From Coriolopsis trogii (Eukaryota > Basidiomycota > Agaricomycetes > Polyporales > Polyporaceae), in assembly GCA_020543525.1 (NCBI GenBank), contig JAHYIO010000006.1, positions 1,736,001 through 1,800,000 on the forward strand: a DNA stretch of 64,000 bases, in the 5' to 3' direction. Position 1 is the stretch's first letter; every line of letters starts with the position of its first letter. This document shows, piece by piece, positions 36,943-48,170 of this stretch. The notes under the pieces were generated by a model. That model saw only the letters and a program-made list of their open reading frames with translations, was not told the origin of the DNA and searched no databases. The position numbers and the translations under genes are program-made.

Positions 36943-39580
36943 TCACTCGCCGTCACAGGCGACGCCGAGGCTGGGGAACGAGTACGTCCCAGGAATAGCA
37001 GTCATGCACCCCTCCCGATCCTGGTGCGAGTTGCAGTTCATCTGGTCGTCTGCGGACAGACAGCAGCGCAAGCAGAACCGGTCCGCTGCTGGCTCGAGCC
37101 TATGGCACCCGTTGATACATGACGTCGGCGCAGCAGCAGGACCAATACGCAACAGCCGATACGTAGAGGGGTGATTTTACGCGGTCCACGGCAAAACGGG
37201 GCATCCATGTCGAGGCCGGCGGTGTCGCGTAGGGGTCAGGTGTAAAAGATGTGATTGGGAGCGTCCCGGTTCCGTGCGGGTTGTGGAGGTTGTGATTGGG
37301 CGACGAGCCGCGCGTTTCGATATGTCATTCGTCGACGACGAGAGACAGCGAGGTAAGGCAGTCGATCCGAGCATACCGAAACGTTCGGAATCGCGAAGAA
37401 CACGTGTGAGGAAGAAGGTCGGCCATGCCAGCGAAGTTCAAGTTCGCGTAGCGGAAAGCGGTGTCGCGCATTGGATAGGCATTACGAAAAAGAATCCATC
37501 GGGAGTTTCGTACAATGTCGTGGCGCACAACACGAGGAACGACCGGCGGGGTGCGATGCCATGAGCCCAGACTCTACAGAAGCACAAATCGAGGACGTAC
37601 AGCTGAATGAAGCTCGCGCCGTACCCGCCGAACGTACATTGGGCACCGTTCGGGAAGCGGACATCGAACTGACCGCCACTGTCCGTGGGGTCGAGAGAGG
37701 ATTGGCTGGCGTCCAAGCAGCCTGTTACCTGCATGGCGAGTCAACTTTAGTCCGCTCTCAGAGTGAGGCAGAAATCAAGTCTGAACGATGAACATGAAGT
37801 GGCACCATGCCGCCATGGAGACAGAGTGGGCTAAACGAGAGACATGTCCGGATTCTATCGACCGTCTAGACTCCGCAAAGCCTAGACATGCAATAGCCAA
37901 TGTCGCACTCTGCTCCAACACCCCAATTATGAAGTGTGCGCATCTCGAGAACCATAGCAAGTCGATCCGCTAGGGCCGAGTCGCATGATGCGGCCTGCAG
38001 AGTAACCTTCTGTCTCATATGAACGCATGGTCTCCATATGCTAATATCACCACCAGGTCCTCCGCAAAGGGCCAGACCGTTTGACCCACATCTGCAGGAC
38101 TGGAATCGGGGGTAAGGATGATAGAAAACGCTCAGCACGAAAGGCCGACGCTGGTTCTCCGGCGGGATGTGCGCCGGCATTGGTCTGAGCTCCACCTTGC
38201 CCACTAGCGGCTATCTCACTCCCTTTCAACCATTGGAATCCGACTCAATGAACTCTGCATGTGCAAGAGGCACTCCAATGCCGCTGAGAGGCGCGAGTGG
38301 GCCTGGAAGGCTCGCGCACATCAGCGCCTGGTAGCAGACCTCGCCGTCCTGGGAAGCGGCATTGCCGCCATTGCATCTCGTCAACACGATCAAATGTCCG
38401 AGCGCCGACCAGTGGACAACGGAACGACAAAGCCCTTAGGACCATCTATACGCAGGTTCCCCCAAGGCTGCATCGCACAGTGATCCTCGTACTGTGGTGT
38501 GCCCAAAGGAACGAGGCTGCCACTGGGCTTGAGCAAGCCCACAAGCTCCTATTGGGTAAAGATGCAAACAGACTACTGTTTCACCGTCTATGTGACGATG
38601 CATGGGCACCGCGGGGCAGCGTGAACTGTATAGCAGTACGGCCCAGGCTTTCGTGGAGCTCGTAGCGACTCGGCGCTTCACATCATTGCTTCTTGCCTGC
38701 CTGAACGCTACCCGAACGCGTCGAAATCACGTCGGAGATCGCGCATACAGGCAGATCAGAAGGCACAAGACCGGAGTAGACCCCTATATGCGCGTGTACG
38801 TCACACGGAATCCACAGCATTCCGTTCCGACAGAACGAACCTAGCTGTGCGTGAGGGGAGCACGAACAGCATACAGCCACTTTCCCTTCACAAGATGAAT
38901 GCACGGAATTGACCGAGAGACGGCAGGTATTCAAGATGACAACATACCTGGATGTACGTGCCGTCGTCAGACTTCTCGATCGCAGCCGCACGGATGAAGC
39001 CGTCCTGGACGCGCTTGTCGCAGCTCGAGTCCGTGCTTCCGGGCGTGCAGTACGCGACTCCATCGCTCTCCGCGTCCGAGACGAGTTCTGTCGTGCAGAA
39101 GACGCGTGTATCAGCCGAGAAAACGCGCATATACACACCCAAATGGACAGCTGCAGCAGGCGTGACGATGGAGTACTCACCCCCGAGCCTGTCAGGCAAC
39201 AGGAGGGCGAAATCACGCTCGTCTGTGATGTGCACCGTCGTGGATCGCGATGGGGGTCCTGTCGGCTCAGGGGTGGGCTTGAGGTTGCCTGGAGTGGTGT
39301 GCGACGTGCGTTTCTCGAGCCGAGCACGGGTCAGGTTCTCCGAGTCCCAGTTTCCACGCGCGCCGAGTCGCCTAGAGATCCTGCTCGGTGGGAGCAAGCC
39401 TTCCTTGTCAGTGTCAGTCGCCGCGGCGTAGCTCAGGTGTCCAGAGGGAGCAACATTGTCGCGTAGGGCCGAAGTCGCCTGAGAGTCTCTCAAGCCGAGG
39501 CCGCGTCGGGCTTCGACGAACGCGTAGGAAAGCGCAGTTAGATAGACGGCAGTCCAGAAGATCTTCGCAAGAAAACCCAT
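36943..39580 (-). CDS. Cys-rich membrane-anchored or secreted protein, long introns
   Basis: I do not know its function. It resembles conserved uncharacterised proteins of agaricomycetes (impression from family knowledge, not searched). Four exons on the minus strand agree in phase: 39181-39580, 38948-39087, 37601-37728 and 36943-37099, giving 274 residues. The start MGFLAKIFWTAVYLTALSYA is a hydrophobic signal or anchor. A Ser/Pro-rich linker leads to RDFALLLPDR, then SDAESDGVAYCTPGS, DDGTYIQVTGCLDAS, GGQFDVRFPNGAQCTFGGYG, and a C-terminus with FCLRCC and NCNSHQD. About ten Cys suggest disulfides outside the cytosol. The 93-nt first intron has GTGAGT..ACAG and is also open in frame. The second intron is about 1219 nt and the third about 501 nt, far above the 45-110 nt usual here; an open frame on the other strand (38259-38483) lies inside the large one. 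An earlier TTG-opened frame extension was rejected. Confidence 0.72.
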
Positions 39581-39632
39581 GCTGCAGACGTAGAGATCGC
39601 TGAGTTCGAGGAGCTGGGCCAAGGATACAAAA

Positions 39633-39658
39633 GGTGGTGGTGGTGGTGGTGGTGGTGG
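39633..39658. repeat. GGT trinucleotide microsatellite
   Basis: About eight to nine GGT units (ACC on the minus strand), 53-78 nt upstream of the start of the Cys-rich gene, probably in its 5' untranslated leader. Confidence 0.85.
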
Positions 39659-39659
39659 A

Positions 39660-40444
39660 AGGGAACAAGTTCAACGTCCGAGCTGAGGTCAACCAAGACG
39701 ACTCGGCCGAGTCGGGAACGAGCTCGGAGCACTCTCGGAGCGGAACAGACAACCCGAGGCGCCCGTCGGGTTGTCCGGCCTGCGATCTCTGAGGGCCTTG
39801 ACGAGCTATGCACTTATATGTTCAGACTCGGATTTTTCACTGCCGACCATGGACGCACGATGGAAGGGCTGCAAACCTCGCAAATGATAAGCTTTAACGT
39901 CTGACATGAAATGAGTGTGATACTGATATGATTTATACATAGACATACAAATCGAGGATGGTACGCTCGTCAAGCTTAATAGGCAATAGATATGAGTGGG
40001 ATGTAGCTAGTGAGTCCATAGAAAATAGCATGACATGGAGAGTGGGGAGTATGTGAGGGGTGTATGAGGAGGGGTTGGCCCAAGCGATAGGGAGGGAGAG
40101 AACAACAACACAGCGATGACACACGGACAGAGTATAAGTTACAGGAGAGGGTGACGTTATCTACGGAGACTAGATATTGTTACAGAACTGTCCACAATCT
40201 TCGGTATCACAGAGTACAAGCGTAGTCCACAGCTGCAGAATTTGAAGATATAAGTGCACGAGAAGCTCTGCAGCCCTGCCACCAGGACAAGAGAGCATGA
40301 AGCCATCCGTACGATAGTTTTCACACAAAGGATCCAGGGTGTTCCCTGGTCGGGGACGCTGCATCTTCGCTCTTAAATGAGCAAGTCAAGAGGCCACGCC
40401 ATAGCTGGATTGGTTTTCTTCTTAAACGTCGGGGTCTTCACAAC
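39660..40444. other. Intergenic region
   Basis: 5' flank of the Cys-rich gene (with a TATAAG-like motif near 39815-39825, minus sense) and 3' flank of copy D. No gene seen. Confidence 0.45.
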
Positions 40445-41173
40445 TCACACAGAGGTTCGCAGGTGGCAGTCGACCATCGCGACGCCATTCTGGCCGATAC
40501 CACGCAATATGAATCCGGCAAAGACGAATTTGTGACCCACGATGTCAGCCCGTAAGAGGTTCGGCACGACCTGTTGCTGAGCGATGAGGCCTGCATGGAC
40601 AGCATTGGCGACTTCTACCGGGCTTGCGCGCATCTTCAACGCGTAGGAAAGCTGGCCCAAGACGTCAGAGAGTGTGATCGTCCTGCCATTACTTGGCGCA
40701 ATCGGGATGGTGACCACGCCTGGTCCGACGTTGACAAGCAAGCCACTCGCAGGGTGGTTTATGGCCAGCATCTGCGCGATGTCGCCACTGAGATGCGTCC
40801 CCCGACGGACGTCGAAAGGCAAGGGGGGCCCGCGAGCGTCGACCATCTGGTGGAAGTCGAGCGACCGAGAGCCCTGTGCCTTCTCTGGGCTGGCGGGCGG
40901 AGTCAAAAGGCCATCTGCGGAGAACGAAGCTCGTTCAGTGGTCGTTCTCCGGAAAGAGTCACACAATAAGAGAAATCAAGCGTGTCACGCCGACATACAG
41001 TACTGGTAGGGGGCGTGGCTGCCGGCCGAGAACGGAGTCATGGGCATAGCCGGCTGGTTTGGGAACGGAGGGAGTTCCCGGGCTCCCATACGGGGTGCAT
41101 TCGTCGCCGAAGACGGAGCTTGAGAGCCGGTCGACCGCTGGCTGTGGGCCGAGTTTGGGGTGTGCGTGTACAT
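40445..41173 (-). CDS. DUF6699-type domain protein (copy D)
   Basis: Two exons on the minus strand, 40999-41173 and 40445-40914, joined by an 84-nt phase-1 intron (GTATGT..CGCAG), give 214 residues. The first exon encodes a Pro/Ser-rich leader (MYTHTPNSAHSQRS to SHAPYQY); the second begins GLLTPPASPEKAQ, a Thr-Pro patch seen in many DUF6699-type leaders. The domain is diverged: LPFDVRRGTHLSG takes the place of LxWDLR, followed by VVTIPIAPSNGRTITLSDVL, a GQLSYALKMRASPVEV helix, and LRADIVGHKFVFAGFILRG, where R-A-D replaces the R-x-I-D signature. The frame's TTG-opened extension at 40966 lies in the intron. Function unknown; weakest member of the array. Confidence 0.7.
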
Positions 41174-41565
41174 CTTGATGAAGTACGAGCGTAACACGGG
41201 AAGGTATACTGCAGCCAGGGAAGTGCTAGGGAGTAAGAGACGGTCGGAATTCGGTTGGTGACGGGGAGAGCGGGCGGAGGGCGGGGGGGTTTGGGCATTG
41301 TCGGTCGGCCTGTGCGGGGTATAAATGCGTGGGCATCGTGTTTGTACACCTGCTTTGCATCCCGACGCATGCCCGCCGCGCCGACCCCGCCGAGCCGTCG
41401 GGCGGCGGGGGGTCGAGTCATATCAGAGCACGACATCGGCTCCGTGATGGAAGAAGCACTATTTGGGTCATGAGGCGCCAGCGCCAATCCGACGCATACC
41501 ACATTTAGCAGTCAGAACGCCACCGAGCGCCCAGCTTTACCCAATCAGGTAAATCGCGCCCACTA
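41174..41565. other. 5' flank of copy D
   Basis: GC-rich flank containing a TATAAAT motif near 41316-41330 in plus orientation. No gene seen. Confidence 0.4.
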
Positions 41566-41602
41566 GGGCTGCTCAATTCTTGTGGACGCTGGACGTTGGA
41601 CG
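41566..41602. repeat. Left terminal inverted repeat of the MITE
   Basis: Perfect 37-bp inverted match to 41906-41942. Confidence 0.88.
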
Positions 41603-41905
41603 TGTTGAGAGACTTTTGATGGGGATGATGGACTGAAGCGAGGGCAGCCGGTGGTTCGGCAAGCCTCGTCTTGCTCCTCCCTCTCCTCCTCAAAGCTCTC
41701 ACAGCAAGCTAAACTGGTCCTGGAATTACATAGGAATTTTTCTGTGTTCGTGAAATACGGCACCCTAGCCAATGCATGTCTTTCAGGGATATGCATCTTG
41801 CGGGAGCTGGTGGGACAGCGTTGACACCACCGAGAGGGCAAGAGCGCGCGCAGGATGTCGGCTGTTCTCGCTTACACCATTGCGTCCATCAAAGTGCTCT
41901 GAACG

Positions 41906-41942
41906 CGTCCAACGTCCAGCGTCCACAAGAATTGAGCAGCCC
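41906..41942. repeat. Right terminal inverted repeat of the MITE
   Basis: Perfect 37-bp inverted match to 41566-41602, followed by the TA dinucleotide. Confidence 0.88.
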
Positions 41943-42366
41943 TACTCCCAACCGAGACTCCCGCCCTACGTCCATGAATCTCCGCTCAGACGTGGGTAAG
42001 AGCGGTCCTCCAGATACAAAGAAGTGCGGTCGTTTGTACCCCGCGTGCCCGCAGTGGTATGCCGAGCCCCGTGGACCGCACCGCGCCTCCGCGCCGCCCT
42101 TTCAGAACCCAACCCCATGGCCGGCGAACGCGCCGCGATGCCTAACAATCGCCCCAGAAGTGCCTCTAACCTCCTCAGAGGGTCAGATATCCCTCCCGAG
42201 GGGATCATACTGTAAGTGTAGCCACTCCAGCTCAACTCCACACGTCTTCGAGGGACCTACTCACCGTTGCACTACGGGCACAGGTCTCAATCAACGGCTC
42301 ACCATTGTGAAAGAAAGAGGGCCATTCAGACGACTATGCGCCAACGTTTGTAATGTACTCGGGGAG

Positions 42367-42627
42367 TTAAATGCAGAGGGTTTCTAGTCGCGGGCAAGCC
42401 GCGGGAGCTGCCACGACGAGTCGTAGAGGTCGCCCTCGCCGCACACGAACGGCGTATACAACAAGGTAAGCAGCGTCTGGAACATGATGCAGAGCGTACG
42501 CATACTCGAGAAACACGACAGCGACGGGGGCGCCATTTGCCAGGCAGAGCAAGACCTTTTGAAGGTGCGCGGAACTCGGTGACGGGCCGAAGAGCTCTCG
42601 CAGCTGGCTCCACTTCTCGGGAGTGGG
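42367..42627 (-). CDS. Partial unknown gene (last exon)
   Basis: A minus-strand frame of 86 codons with good C/G-ending codon use reads TPEKWSQLRELFGPSPSS, then LQKVLLCLANGAPVAVVF and LEYAYALHHVPDAAYLVVYA before a TAA. The helix-plus-hydrophobic pattern looks like real protein. A TGA lies directly upstream, so at least one more exon is expected toward 43.0 kb. There, ATG 42993 (MISFDTTTTVTATATSS) and a GTACGT..TTCAG intron are visible, but I found no path that keeps one frame. Family unknown. It could be a broken gene near the MITE. Confidence 0.35.
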   Translation of the reverse strand, partial: PTPEKWSQLRELFGPSPSSAHLQKVLLCLANGAPVAVVFLEYAYALHHVPDAAYLVVYAVRVRRGRPLRLVVAAPAACPRLETLCI

Positions 42628-43589
42628 TCAGAGTCCTGCGCCTATTCCTGTGCCGACTGCACGGACGGTTGTGGGGAGATTGAGGCTCGATCGGCGACGA
42701 GCTGCAGGAGAGGAGGGCCTGAGGCTTGAGAAGTCGAGACGGGAGGCCAGCGTCCCGACATGACGTCGGATAGGGGCGCCTCTATGTATTCGGGCCCACA
42801 CGTCTGAATGGGAGAGTAGTATCGGTCGCATGAAGGGCTCGTACGTACGGCGGCGCTGATATTCTGGATGGCGGAAATGCAGGACAACTCCCTTCACACG
42901 GGGAGAGGTCGAAGTTCGCCGAATTCGAGGCTGAGGAGGTGGCAGTCGCTGTCACCGTCGTCGTCGTGTCGAAACTGATCATGAACCCTGCTGGGTGACA
43001 CATACAATCCCTATATGTGGCCTGTCCGCAGCGCCCTGAACGTTGTCGGTTCAGCGTCCAACGTCAGGGGTTGTCACGACCTAGGTTGGCAGTGAGGTGA
43101 TAAACTCAAGTACAGCTTCACCGACTCACGCGCACTATTGAGCCTCGTACATTGGAAGAGTGATTGGCCGATATGCTGTAGCAAAGAAAGGCGAGTCCGG
43201 ATAGATCTAACTGCAGTGTTCAACAGCAGGATGATAGACTCACAATACTGGCGTGTTGGAAGTAGATGCTCATGCACCCCAAACCTAGCTTTCTACACTT
43301 CAGTGTATGCATGAACACGGTCAACTTGATTCACAGTCACAGACGGAGGGAGACTCCCGGTTGGAGGAAAAGTTCAAGTCATGCATATAGACGCCGATGA
43401 AATCATCCCGCTGTCGTTGTCAGCCGCCCGTTCTCTGTTCCCCTGTTCCTCTCCCCCACGTCTTACTCCTCCTTCCCCTTTCTTGTCTATCTGCAAGTGC
43501 TTCGCTCTGAGAACCGCAACCCGTTTTCTTGCTTGCTTGCCAGATAAACTTGGCGCTCAGCGCTCGCAGCAGATGAGCGAGACCTGCAG
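42628..43589. other. Region upstream of the polymerase gene
   Basis: Probably contains the 5' exons of the unknown minus-strand gene (42.6-43.0 kb) and a pyrimidine-rich promoter region for the polymerase gene (43.4-43.55 kb). No other gene seen. Confidence 0.4.
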
Positions 43590-46500
43590 ATGCTACGAAA
43601 AATCCAGTCTACAGCGTCTCCCAGCACTTCCAGATTCCTCCATGTTTCTCCTGTTCCTCTTGCCCTCGTTCAGCGACAATCTGTGCCATCTAAGCCTTAC
43701 CCAAGGAAAGCGAGACAGCAAAAGGGTGGTGCGCAAGCGGAGGAGCAGGCAATTGAGGAAACTGTCACAAAACAAGGTACGCTCGTGCTCCTCATCACCG
43801 CGCGACCGATATCGCTTTATCCGAAATGCTGCAGCCGCAGAAATTAGCATACGCGGGGCCCGCCATGTATTGCGCGAGTCTTGCCTGCTCTCTATGCTGA
43901 TTTGTATCCCTCTCGTCTCGTCTTTCACATCCGCACCGGTGACGAGAAATGCACCACCGCGTTGATTGACATTGACTTCGTCGATTATTCGTGACTCCGT
44001 ATTCTTATCACGCAGCGCATCATAACAATTACTCGCGCACGACATTGCGGGTACGTCGACATGTTCGTATCCGCAGCTGCGGCGTATAGCGTCTGCCGTG
44101 CTTGCCAGTATGTCCCCGACGAGCAGTGTATTCCGATTTTACTGAACGAATACGCGGCGCGGCAGCGCGACTATTCTGTCAGTAATATTGGCCTATAGAG
44201 CCCTGCTTGGCACTTGCTATCGCACAAACATTGTGTAGAAACCGTTCATTCAGAAGCTCATGCTGACCCTAAACTGATAGGACCTCCAGCCATCAAACGG
44301 AATGAAGTCGGAGTGCAGCTGCTGTCGCGGAAGCTCCACGAGCAAATCTTCCGCAATGTCTCCTTCCCCCCTCCGCCCCCCTCGTTCGTTCGCATCGCGC
44401 AGGCTCACCTCAAGATGCACGGACTCGATCCAGCCCAGGGTTCCGTTCTCCCAGATCTCGGCTTCACCCTTCCCACTCTCCAAGGCCGTAACCTCGACGA
44501 ACACTTTTACCGAATTGGCAACGCCGCTGCCCAGCCGTGGCTTACCCTCGCACAGGACCTCGCTGCCGCGCAGCTACCTCCCAAGCCGGACGATTGGCAC
44601 GTCCAGGCTGGCTGGACGCGGTATTCGTTCCTGCCTGACGGCTCAAGCTACAGCGAACATGTCGACTATCCGGAGTACAACGGTAAACCGGAGGAGATGC
44701 TCGTCTTCGACGTCGAGACCTTGCCCAACTACCATCCCTACGCGGTCATGGCTTGCGCGGCGTCGAAGAACGCGTGGTACTCGTGGATTTCTGCTTGGTT
44801 GCTTGGGGAGTCGGACGACCCGCAGCAACTGGTACCCTTCGGAGACCCTAGTGTCCCCCGCGTCATCATCGGCCACAACGTGTCGTATGACCGGCAGCGC
44901 GTGCGCGAGGAGTACAACATCGAGGGCACGCAGATGCGTTTCCTCGACACGATGGCGCTCCACGTCGCAGTGAAAGGCATCTCGTCTCACCAGCGCCCGG
45001 CATGGATGAAATATCGCAAGTCGAAGGAAACTGAGCAGGAGCAACGCGAGGAGGCGATTGCTGCTGTCTACGACCTCATAGAGAAGGCAGAAGACCGCCT
45101 ACGCGTAGAGCAAGACCCGGCGCAGAGGGCCAAGATCCAGCGCCTCATGCGCGAAATGGAGGAATCCCTCCCCGCACTGCAGGCGAGCCCTGACCTCACG
45201 GACTCGGACGTGTTCGCGGTGGACACCGAGAAGCGCTGGGAGGATCTGACGTCTGCGAACTCGCTCGCGGATGTTGCAAAACTTCACTGTGACATTGATA
45301 TGGACAAGGAGGTGCGAAGCGACTTCATGACGTGCACCCCGGAGGAGATCCGCGAAGGCATCCCTTCGTACCTCGATTATTGCTCGTCGGACGTCGCGGT
45401 CACACACGCAGTCTTCGCCAAGGTCCTTCCTGCGTTTTTAACTGCATGTCCGAGCCCGGTGTCGTTCGCGGGCATGCTCAAGATGGGTTCAAGCCTGCTC
45501 ACCGTGAACGAGGAGTGGGAGAAGTATATCGCGAACGCAGAGCGCACGTATCGGGAGCTCGAGGAGAAGGTGAAGAATCGTCTCATCGAGTTGGCGCATC
45601 AGGCGAAGGGGATGATGGATAGCGGCACCTGGAAGGACGACGTTTGGCTCAGCCAGTTGGACTGGACTCCCAAAGTTGCCGGGAAATCGCGAGGGGTACT
45701 TCCGACCGAGGTACGAATTGAGAGACATATCGAGATGCGCATATACTCACTTGTCACGTAGCCCGTTGACGCCGAGAACACTGAACGACCTACTGCCGAA
45801 AGTCCACGTGTGTCGGGGACTGTACCGAGATGGTATGCGGAGGTCCTCGCTGACCCCTTCAAGCCCTCCGTCATCAACCGCATTCTTCCCCTCCTATTAC
45901 AGCTCTCTTATGACGGTCATCCGTTGCGATATTCCGCGACTTCAGGGTGGCATTATCTAGTCGACAATGAGCCGGTGCGGCTCCCCTCATCTGGTGGCGG
46001 GAAAGTAGCTACCGTCCTTGGCCCTAAGTATGGTCTGTCTAGACTGCGGAGCGGCGAGCTTTCAGCTTCTCACAAGGATCTTGCCATCGAGCTCTCCTCG
46101 GGCGCGCAGACGGATGCAATAAGAGATCAGGTTCTCCAATTGGCTCGAACAGTCTCCGAGATGCCTGCGGACGAAGTGGCAACAAATGCTTGGCTGAGTC
46201 AACTAGACTGGAAAGCATCCGCGAGCAACTCTCCGGCAGCATCCCCCCCGTCGCCTGCGCGCAGGAAGGTGGCTGCCGCAGCGAAACCTGCCCCCGTCCT
46301 CTGGCCAAAGTGGTATTGGGAGCTTACTAAACCGAAGAAAGATTGTCCGCCTGGTACACTCGAACTCACAGTCCGGAACCGCATTGCTCCCCTCCTGCTG
46401 CGTCTGTCATGGCAGGATTGGCCGCTCGTGTACTCGCGTGAGCACGGGTGGATGTTCCGTGTACCCAAGAAGGTCGAGTTCAAGACGCGGGCCACCCCTC

Positions 46501-48170
46501 TCAACTTCACCAACGATGCGGACGCGTGGTTGCACAACCTGACGGCTCACTACGTGTTCTACAAGCTGCCGCACAAGGACGGAGAGAAGGCGAACGTAGG
46601 AAGCCCGTTGGGCAAGACGTTCATGAAGTACGCCCAGGATGGCACGCTCGCGAGTCCCTTCGAGGAAGCCAAAGACGCGCTCGACATGAATGCGCAATGC
46701 AGCTACTGGATCTCCGCCCGTGACCGAGTCATGAACCAAACAGTTGTGTGGCAGAAGCCGAATCTTGACATCGGCATCCCTCCGCCACAGGAGGAGGGAC
46801 GCAAGTGGGGCGTCATCCTCCCGCAGGTCATCACCATGGGCACCGTCACCCGCCGCGCGATCGAGAGGACTTGGCTAACAGCGAGCAACGCGAAGAAAAA
46901 CCGTGTCGGGTCAGAGCTAAAGGCCATGGTACGCGCGCCGCCAGGGTACGCTATTGTCGGCGCAGACGTGGACTCGGAGGAGCTCTGGATCTCCAGCGTG
47001 ATGGGCGACGCGCAGTTCGGGCTCCACGGCGCGACGGCGATCGGCTGGATGACGCTCGAGGGAACGAAGGCGGCGGGGACGGATTTGCATTCGAAGACGG
47101 CAAGCATCCTCGGGATCTCACGCGACAAGGCGAAGGTTTTCAACTATTCGCGTATCTATGGTGCGGGCATGCGCCATGCTGTGCTGCTGCTGCTCCAAGA
47201 GAGCTCAGGTATGCTTCCTGACCGCGCGACCGAACTCGCCCAGAACCTGTATGCCTCGACGAAAGGCAAGAACACGCACGGTGCTCACCTCTTTGGGCGG
47301 AAGTTCTGGTTCGGGGGCACGGAGAGTTTCGTCTTCAACAAGCTCGAGGAGATTGCACTCTCTGATCGGCCGCAGACGCCCGCGTTGGGGTGTGGGATCA
47401 CGAACGCGTTGTCGAAGGAGTTCCTGCCCGCCAAGTTTGGCTCAGACTACATGACGTCGCGGATCAACTGGGTCGTGCAGTCCTCGGGCGTCGACTACCT
47501 CCACCTCCTCATCGTCGCTATGGACCACCTCATCGCTAAGTACGACATCAAGGCGCGCTACCTCATCTCCGTGCACGACGAGCTCCGCTACCTCGTCAAG
47601 GAGGAAGACCGATACCGTGTCGCCCTCGCGCTCCAGATCGCGAACCTCTGGACTAGGAGTTTGTTTGCTTTCAAGCTCGGCATGGACGACCTCCCGCAGG
47701 GCGTCGCCTTCTTCTCCGCAGTCGACATCGACACCGTCCTGCGCAAGGAGGTTGACATGCCCTGCGTCACCCCCTCGCAGCCGAATCCAATCCCGCCGGG
47801 GGAGAGCCTGGATATCGCGCGGACGCTCGAGATGACGCACGGGGGCTCGCTCTGGAAGGATGGCTCGCCGATGGTCGAGCAGGACGGTTTGGACTGCGGG
47901 AGCAGCCTGTACGGGTACATTCCGCCTAATTGTCTTGTGCACCGTGCGTCGAGCCCGGCGTGGCTCCGCGCTCAGGCAACCGCGGATCTCGAGGAAGTGC
48001 GGCAGCTCGCGAAGTCGTACAAGGGGAAGTCACCCGCTGCCGCGCACAAGCCGGCGCAGAAGCATAGCAAGGATCTTCAGCGGCTCAAGAGGGTGCGCGC
48101 GGTGGGGAGCGGGGTCAACGTCGACTGGACGGTCACCGCCGAGCAGATGTTGAAGGCGATACACAGATGA
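43590..48170 (+). CDS. MIP1: Mitochondrial DNA polymerase gamma, catalytic subunit
   Basis: Family-A polymerase that replicates mitochondrial DNA, with 3'-5' proofreading. Three exons, 43590-43776, 44281-45710 and 45762-48170, join in phase (introns of 504 and 51 nt) into about 1341 residues. Exon 1 holds an Arg/Ser-rich, acid-poor leader (MLRKIQSTASPSTSRFLHVS) fitting a mitochondrial presequence. Exonuclease motifs: VFDVET (D206, E208), GHNVSYD (D266), YCSSD (Y429, D433). Polymerase motifs: A VGADVDSEELW (D941), B RDKAKVFNYSRIYG (R993-G1006), C VHDE (D1145). Motif B has Ser1002 where relatives usually have Gly. Between the exonuclease and palm there is an internal tandem repeat: WLSQLDW at 518 and again at 683, each followed by P[RK]WY, an NRI.PLLL.LS block and a GW motif; relatives normally have one such block. 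A C-terminal extension of about 100 residues is Lys/Ala-rich. The long first intron might hide a small exon. Confidence 0.95.

Larger units (their letters stand above)
41566..41942. mobile_element. MITE with terminal inverted repeats and TA duplication
   Basis: The 377-bp element starts GGGCTGCTCAATTCTTGTGG and ends with the exact reverse complement. The outer 37 bp are identical in inverted orientation and weaker similarity reaches about 58 bp. TA lies immediately outside each end (41564-41565 and 41943-41944), the target duplication typical of Tc1/mariner-type elements. The inside has no transposase frame, so the element is non-autonomous. It lies between copy D and an unresolved gene at 42.4 kb. 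Confidence 0.85.

Noticed and set aside
40915..40998. Copy D starting at 40966 without an intron
   Set aside because: The codon is TTG, and the sequence fits an intron (GTATGT..CGCAG) that joins a Pro/Ser-rich first exon with an ATG at 41173.
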